From Arcuatula senhousia (lineage: Eukaryota > Mollusca > Bivalvia > Mytilida > Mytilidae), in the NCBI GenBank assembly GCA_963971305.1, contig OZ020307.1, forward strand, positions 49,659,702-49,723,701: 64,000 nucleotides of DNA, in the 5' to 3' direction. How positions within the stretch are numbered: position 1 is the first letter of the stretch; every line of letters starts with the position of its first letter. A model generated the notes under the pieces. That model did no database searches, was not told the origin of the DNA, and saw only the letters and a list, made by a program, of their open reading frames with translations. Positions 58,745 through 64,000 of this stretch are shown one piece after another. Made by a program: the position numbers and the translations under genes.

Positions 58745-58995
58745 ACAATACTATGTACCAATATTCTGAAAATTGTTCTTTATTTTCATGTTTTGTAGGA
58801 TGCAAATTGCATTAATACCCAAAGGTTCTTGTGTGCAAAAGATCAGAATATTTCAATAAAATAAAAAAAAAGGGTGCCATTTTAAAATGGGTGGTGCTTA
58901 ACTTTTGGCGGACTGTTTATTATGTTTTCACTTATTCTTGCACAAAACATTACCAGCCCTTACAAAAATTAAAGTATTTTTGTATATGTGCTTAT

Positions 58996-59093
58996 GTTAG
59001 GCTTGAACTCGGGACTAGTGAGAACACCTGAGTGGAAATCATCTCGTGATCAAAAGCGTGTGCTTAAGACCACTCGGTTATCCAGGCCTAACA
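58996..59093 (-). repeat. tRNA-like sequence, possible tRNA-derived SINE head
   Basis: On the minus strand GTTAGGC (59093-59087) can pair with GCCTAAC (59002-58996). TAACCGAGTGG resembles an RNA polymerase III A box and GAGTTCAAGCC a B box. There is no room for a normal T stem and the anticodon stem is poor, so it is not a functional tRNA. Confidence 0.35.
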
Positions 59094-60004
59094 ATAAATA
59101 AATCAAAAATGAATCATGTAAACATATGTTCAGGTCATATTTTATAATAATGACTATGACAGTAGTCACTCAATGAATATGAAAGAATAACACTAAATAT
59201 GATAACAACAAATTTAACTCTATGAAAAAAATAACTCATTTCAAGAGTGCCTAATTCCACAGTCATTTTTTTGGAAATGTGCAAAGTAGAGCTATGTCTG
59301 ATCAAATATTCGATTTGAAGGATAAATATTATTTTTTCTATGGAAACAATGAGATGAATTCCACTTAATTCTACGAGCAACAGACGTTAACTATATATAA
59401 ATTAAGTAATCGTAAATGAATAAATGGTTTCTATTTTATCAAATGTCAAACCTAAATTATGTTAATGGCAAGTTAAAACTATGTATCTTGTAAGATGTCT
59501 TAAAATAGTACAAGCTTTAAATACTGACCGTATAGGTAAAGAAGCAGGACAATGAAATTGGTGATTTTTGTTGAAATGTTAAAAACCTCCATGATCTCTT
59601 CAAGGAAATATTTAAGTCGTATTTAATGGGTAGCAATTGACTTAGAACTCTAGATCATAAAAAAGTGATCATAATAGTTGAAAGAAGTAGAAAATGATAC
59701 CTAATATCAAATTTTAAGGAAGTCCATCTGAATGGCTTTTTTATACTTGATACTTCTAGAATGTCAAAATACAAAAAGAACAAGAAAGAAAAAAAATAAT
59801 AACAACAGACGATAACACAGCTAAAAAAACGGAATCAGTAATTCAAACTCAAGTCGTATTGAGAGTAAAACTCTTATGTTTGGCTTCGAAAGGGTTATAA
59901 GTTTCTCTTTGTTGTCGTGGACAATTTCTCGAATCAAATCTGGAAAGTAAAATCAACCAGAGCTCTACGGCTATCCACCGTCAACAATCATTTTTAGAGA
60001 TACA

Positions 60005-60077
60005 AATCCCATATTTGTCAACGAGCATTTTTAAGAAACCCGGTTGATGTGATATGCTCGTTGACAAATATGGGATT
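60005..60077. repeat. Perfect 24-bp inverted repeat (hairpin)
   Basis: Arms 60005-60028 and 60054-60077 are exact reverse complements (AATCCCATATTTGTC... ) around 25 bases. Possibly the core of a small MITE. Confidence 0.85.
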
Positions 60078-61167
60078 CGCATAATGAAAAGCAATATGCG
60101 TAACTGTAATTAGAATTAATTTGTACATTGACCCTTGAAAATGCTGTGTACCTGTTTCTATTGAAAAATAATACAGTTAATGGTTGTTTACATAAAATAA
60201 AAACTTATGTATAGCGATCGTCGTCGTTACTCTAATAATAAATAGGTTAATATAATCGGTGAGATGTGTAGCTTCTCCCCCACAACTGGTTTTTAAAACA
60301 AAACAAAAATGCAAACATGTAGGTTCAAAATGTTCTTTTTTCAGCGGTGGTTACAAATGAGAGACGGAAGTTTACCCTCTAAAATTGTTTTCGAAAGCAA
60401 TATGAAAAGTTTGACGAGAACATACCGGGGTCCCTCTTTGTTAAGTCAAAGGGCCTATATTACTTTCTAAATAAGCCGCTGTTAGGGAATTTCATGTGAA
60501 CGGATAAATGTGTATGTCAGCCGAGAGCTACCCTGTACTCCTTATAAAAGGAATTTACTGCTTGCGCAGCTCTGTCTGTCCGGAATAATTATTGTTAATT
60601 TTGAGATGTCTTAAAAATCTCTCCTTCATAAGATAATAAAAACTTATTACTTTGCAGCTTAAACGAGGAAAACAAGTTGATAAAATATTATATTCAAACA
60701 AATATATGCAGGGTAAATAGGCAATCAAAACAACAAAATATTTCTGCTAAAACTATTATGTCTCGTCAGTATCTGAGAAGACATATTTGTTGGCCTCGCG
60801 AATTTGAGTCACAGTTGTGAGTATCGAAGCGTTAGATAAGCTCAATGACTTGCTCCCTTCCACGAAAAAAACACACAATAGTTTATTTTAAGAAAAGCAA
60901 CTTCCTGTATAATATCTATAGTCACCCTTAGACTGTCTGTCCCTCATTTTAAAGAATCATGACTTTTGCAAATGACTAACTCTTAATGAAGAAATATAAA
61001 ATGAATAAGCGAATAAGTATAATATAAAATCGTTTTAACTTTAATTTGAATTTTCTGTCTGTTAAATTAACCTTTTGCCTTTAACACAGACGTACGGAAA
61101 CAATTGTTAACTTTTACATTGCTTAGGAACAATCATCTTTATAGCCATCATAAATCATTTGTCTTAC

Positions 61168-61240
61168 CGAAGCTTTTAAGTATCTTAAGCCCGTAATAAA
61201 TCATTATAATAAATAAATAAAATATTTATTGACGTCATTA
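61168..61240 (-). other. Copy B counterpart of the candidate signal exon, frame not conserved
   Basis: It aligns with 17436-17367, including the donor G|GTAAGACAAA. The equivalent ATG frame runs into TAA after about 17 codons. A shorter internal ATG would give 12 codons in phase 1. It is either a degraded exon, a 5' UTR exon, or conserved non-coding DNA. Confidence 0.3.
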
Positions 61241-61821
61241 AGGGTAGCATTAAATGGAAAGATATTAACAAAGATCGATTGAACTGGTTTCATTTCTAAT
61301 TTTACACTATCTTTTTTTAATATCTGGAAAAACTGTTTTAACAAAATGATGTTTTTTTTATATTACCGTTACAACGATCCAGGCTATTAACTTTTTGTCC
61401 CTCCCACTAGTACTAGAATTTGGAATATTTGTGTATCTTTATATTTTTATTTTTTGCAACATGATTCTATTAATTATCATGTGTTATATATTTAGAAAAT
61501 GATTTCAACAAAGGTTAATGTGTAAAATGGGACACAGGGATTTAAAAAGGATTGAAATTGTTTGCACTGGTGATAAAAGATATAAGTTAATCTTTGCGTT
61601 GTGCATATTGTTAACGCAGAGAATGTCTTAAAAGATATCATTTTACCTTTATGATCGCAATCTTTAGAAATTCAAAACAAATTATGTAGCTACATAAACA
61701 AACTTTATAAAATTAATTATTTGAAGCAATGCCTTTAACGGTAAGGTTATTTTTATATTATGATTGTCCTTATTTAAAAAATCATAACTATTCAGGTCAT
61801 TGTAAAATAGTTGCTTTAAAA

Positions 61822-62387
61822 TTAAGGTTAGTGAGGACACCTGACCCCAAAAATAATGCCGAATTTAAAATGTCCAATTTTACGATATATTAGTATTAGG
61901 TATATACTTTATCTTGTGTAAAAATATTGGACCCCCTTTCCAGGCTTGTTTTCCGAAAATAAAGGCTCAAAGTTTTCCAAAATTACTATAGATTATATGG
62001 GAAAGGCCAAATAATTAGCTTTAAATCTTGTCGCAGAAAAAATCCACGAATTTAAATTTTATTTTTATTTGATAAAAATCAATGAAATACAATACATTTT
62101 GAAATAAAACAATAAAAACTGGGGGTCACCGGCTTACTTTTCTGTCTACAATACAAATCTTTGTAATTTTTTTGTCATTTTTCAAGTGGATTATCTCCCT
62201 TGTTTTATTTAAAAATTTTATTTATGAAGGAATAGTTGTTATATTTGTATCAAAATTAATCTATTTCGATGAAGTTTTATTAAATGAAATTATTTAACAC
62301 AAGTTTCAAGGTATTTGTGACATTTGCACTTTTTTTTGCATTTTTAGCTGTTTTTGGTCACATGACAGGTGCCCTCACTAACCTTAA
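61822..62387. mobile_element. TTAA-bounded TIR element (piggyBac-like MITE candidate)
   Basis: TTAAGGTTAGTGAGGACACCTG (61822 on) is mirrored by CAGGTGCCCTCACTAACCTTAA (ending 62387), about 24 bases with few mismatches. Both ends carry TTAA, the duplication made by piggyBac-family transposases. At 566 bases with no coding frame it is non-autonomous. Confidence 0.7.
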
Positions 62388-64000
62388 GTTAAATCCTGTC
62401 TCAAATTTCGTAATTTTTTTTATATTTGCGCTGTGCCTTTATTCCCACCACCACTACTAAATTAAAAAAAAATAGTTATGTTTTGTTTTAGCGGTATTGT
62501 CCACTGTTCAGAGAAACCGCATATATATAAGAGTACTATATATGTGCATTGCCAATAAATTTTCATTAACAATCAGTGTTTTAGTCACAAAATCTAATAA
62601 TGACTAGGACAATATCACATAATTGTTTAACCTTTAACAAAACAATAATTCATTGCACATGCTACATGTTGGTCTTTTGGTATCAATCTAATTGAAAGGG
62701 ATAATTAAGACTCTTTGTAATAATTATTTTGTGGGAGTACCGTTTAATATAATTTATCTTAACTTGTAATGAACACAATCACTAGCAACTGTTACTACAC
62801 TAGGGCGTGGTGTATCAGAAAAGATCTTCCGGGCTGTCATAAGCATAATTTTTGTTGTCATTTTATTTTTTTACATGCATTTGTTGTAGGGTCTTTTCGC
62901 AGTATGTGACCAGAATTTAAAAAGTGAACTGTTTTGTTAATATTTTGAATGTATATTGTACCTCTGGGGCTATATATGTCTACGCATAGTTGGAGAGTAA
63001 TAAAGCATAATATTAATGTGAGTGAAGCATATAATCCTAGTGTCAACAAAAGTGTATTGATTTTATTTCTGAGTTGCACTTTTATATTTTTATAAAGAAC
63101 AGTTTAAATATTTGGATTAGGAAAAGAGATCTACTATATGTTTTCGAAAAGTAGAGTTAAATATAGGCTTTGAATATAAAGTTTAAAATATGTTTTGGAT
63201 ATTCCTTCTTGTACCATATTGTCAGTCTTTTCCTTTCTAGAATAGTTACAATGTAGGATTCGATAAAAAAAAATTTAATGAGATGTTGAACAGATGTAAC
63301 ACAATTCATATTTACTTATATAAACAGCAATTTGAAAAAAAATCTAAATAACCTACAGAAAGTAATATTTACGGATAAAACATTATTCAAATGTTTCGAC
63401 TGTTTTAACAATTCTTTTTTATTATTTAATTTGTAGTAATATATTAAGTATTGACCTTCAATGTTACTATTCAAATGCTGATGATGGGAGATTACTCTTT
63501 CAAATATTGATATACTAACTTAACGTTTACATATTCTGTTTTCAGATTTGTTATTTGAAACAACAGGGTCGATAACCGCTTCTGATGGACCTTAGGTGCC
63601 CGAGGACAATCACATTCATGGTCGTCAGCCTGGTCAGACATGATTTCACCAATAAATTTCTAATATTTTTGTCATTGCAAATCATATCAAATATTTTTTC
63701 CCAGTGTCGTTAACATTACAGATTAAAACAAATTTAAGTCTGGATTCCAATATTGTTTTTACACTGTGTTATCAATATCATGTCTCATACAGTTTCAGTT
63801 TCTTTATTAAGTCAACATGTCATTATACATGTAATTTAGTTTAAATATTTGCAATACTTACATTATCTGAAAGAAATTATTTTTTATATTTAATTATAGG
63901 GCAATGTTCATGGCGTCAACTTTGCACAATGTGAGACTTTATTTTATGTAATACAGATGTTTTACCCAGACTAAAGCACACATATTTGATAGTAGGAATT
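62388..64000. other. Gene-free stretch at the right edge
   Basis: AT-rich, no gene seen. From about 63700 it resembles 21.6-21.85 kb of the first segment. Confidence 0.45.

Larger units (their letters stand above)
37440..64000. repeat. Segmental duplication, copy B
   Basis: Partner of the block starting near 2.39 kb. Homology reaches the right edge of the window, so the duplication probably continues. It includes receptor B, the Penelope composite (specific to this copy) and the counterpart of the candidate signal exon. Confidence 0.55.

Noticed and set aside
1..64000. CRISPR arrays, bacterial operons, ribosome-binding sites, riboswitches
   Set aside because: Exon-intron structure and eukaryotic retroelements show this is animal nuclear DNA. 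The tandem repeats seen lack CRISPR repeat-spacer geometry.

Overview
The window reads as nuclear DNA of a bivalve mollusc, most likely a mussel (Mytilidae). It is AT-rich, genes are split into short phase-matched exons by multi-kilobase introns, and most of the sequence is interspersed repeats: Penelope-like retroelements, a dead LINE, TIR/foldback elements and repeat families that I recognise as typical of bivalves. The species is inference; no rRNA, mitochondrial or barcode gene is present.

The backbone is a segmental duplication in direct orientation. Both copies carry a minus-strand gene for a three-immunoglobulin-domain surface protein. Copy A has Ig exons at 8742-8368, 7706-7299 and 7117-6830, and its 3' part is not visible. 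Copy B can be read from the first Ig exon to the stop codon: Ig exons 43745-43380, 39225-38788, 38580-38293, a linker 36889-36842, a transmembrane exon 34623-34539 and two cytoplasmic exons 33493-33305 and 32629-32395. All junctions keep frame. The tail carries several tyrosine motifs (YESM, YSKV, YACV, YDSM), which suggests an inhibitory or activating immune-type receptor. Non-coding homology between the copies extends from about 2.4-22 kb (A) to about 37.4-64 kb (B), and a candidate signal-peptide exon for copy A lies at 17436-17367.

Region by region: 0.36-2.3 kb holds interspersed repeats and a 344-bp tandem repeat with internal hairpins. A TIR element with a second one nested inside lies at 3.36-6.15 kb. 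Gene A occupies 6.8-8.7 kb. From 9 to 15 kb there are repeats, a reverse-transcriptase fragment and two decayed hammerhead-like repeats. A 1.8-kb foldback lies at 23.2-24.96 kb, and a degenerate LINE with an (AATG)n tail at 27.07-29.2 kb. Gene B spans 32.4-43.7 kb, and its introns contain a 165-bp tandem repeat, a 3-kb TIR element and a repeat with a well-formed hammerhead ribozyme motif. A frameshifted P2X7-C-like fragment lies at 47.2-47.6 kb. A young Penelope-like element (RT plus GIY-YIG, one intact ORF) sits at 50.93-56.31 kb with its inverted truncated partner, pseudo-LTRs and a 12-bp target duplication. A TTAA-bounded MITE lies at 61.82-62.39 kb.

Only three coding units look functional or recently so: receptor B, the three Ig exons of receptor A, and the Penelope ORF. 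Other long open stretches are retroelement debris or chance frames.
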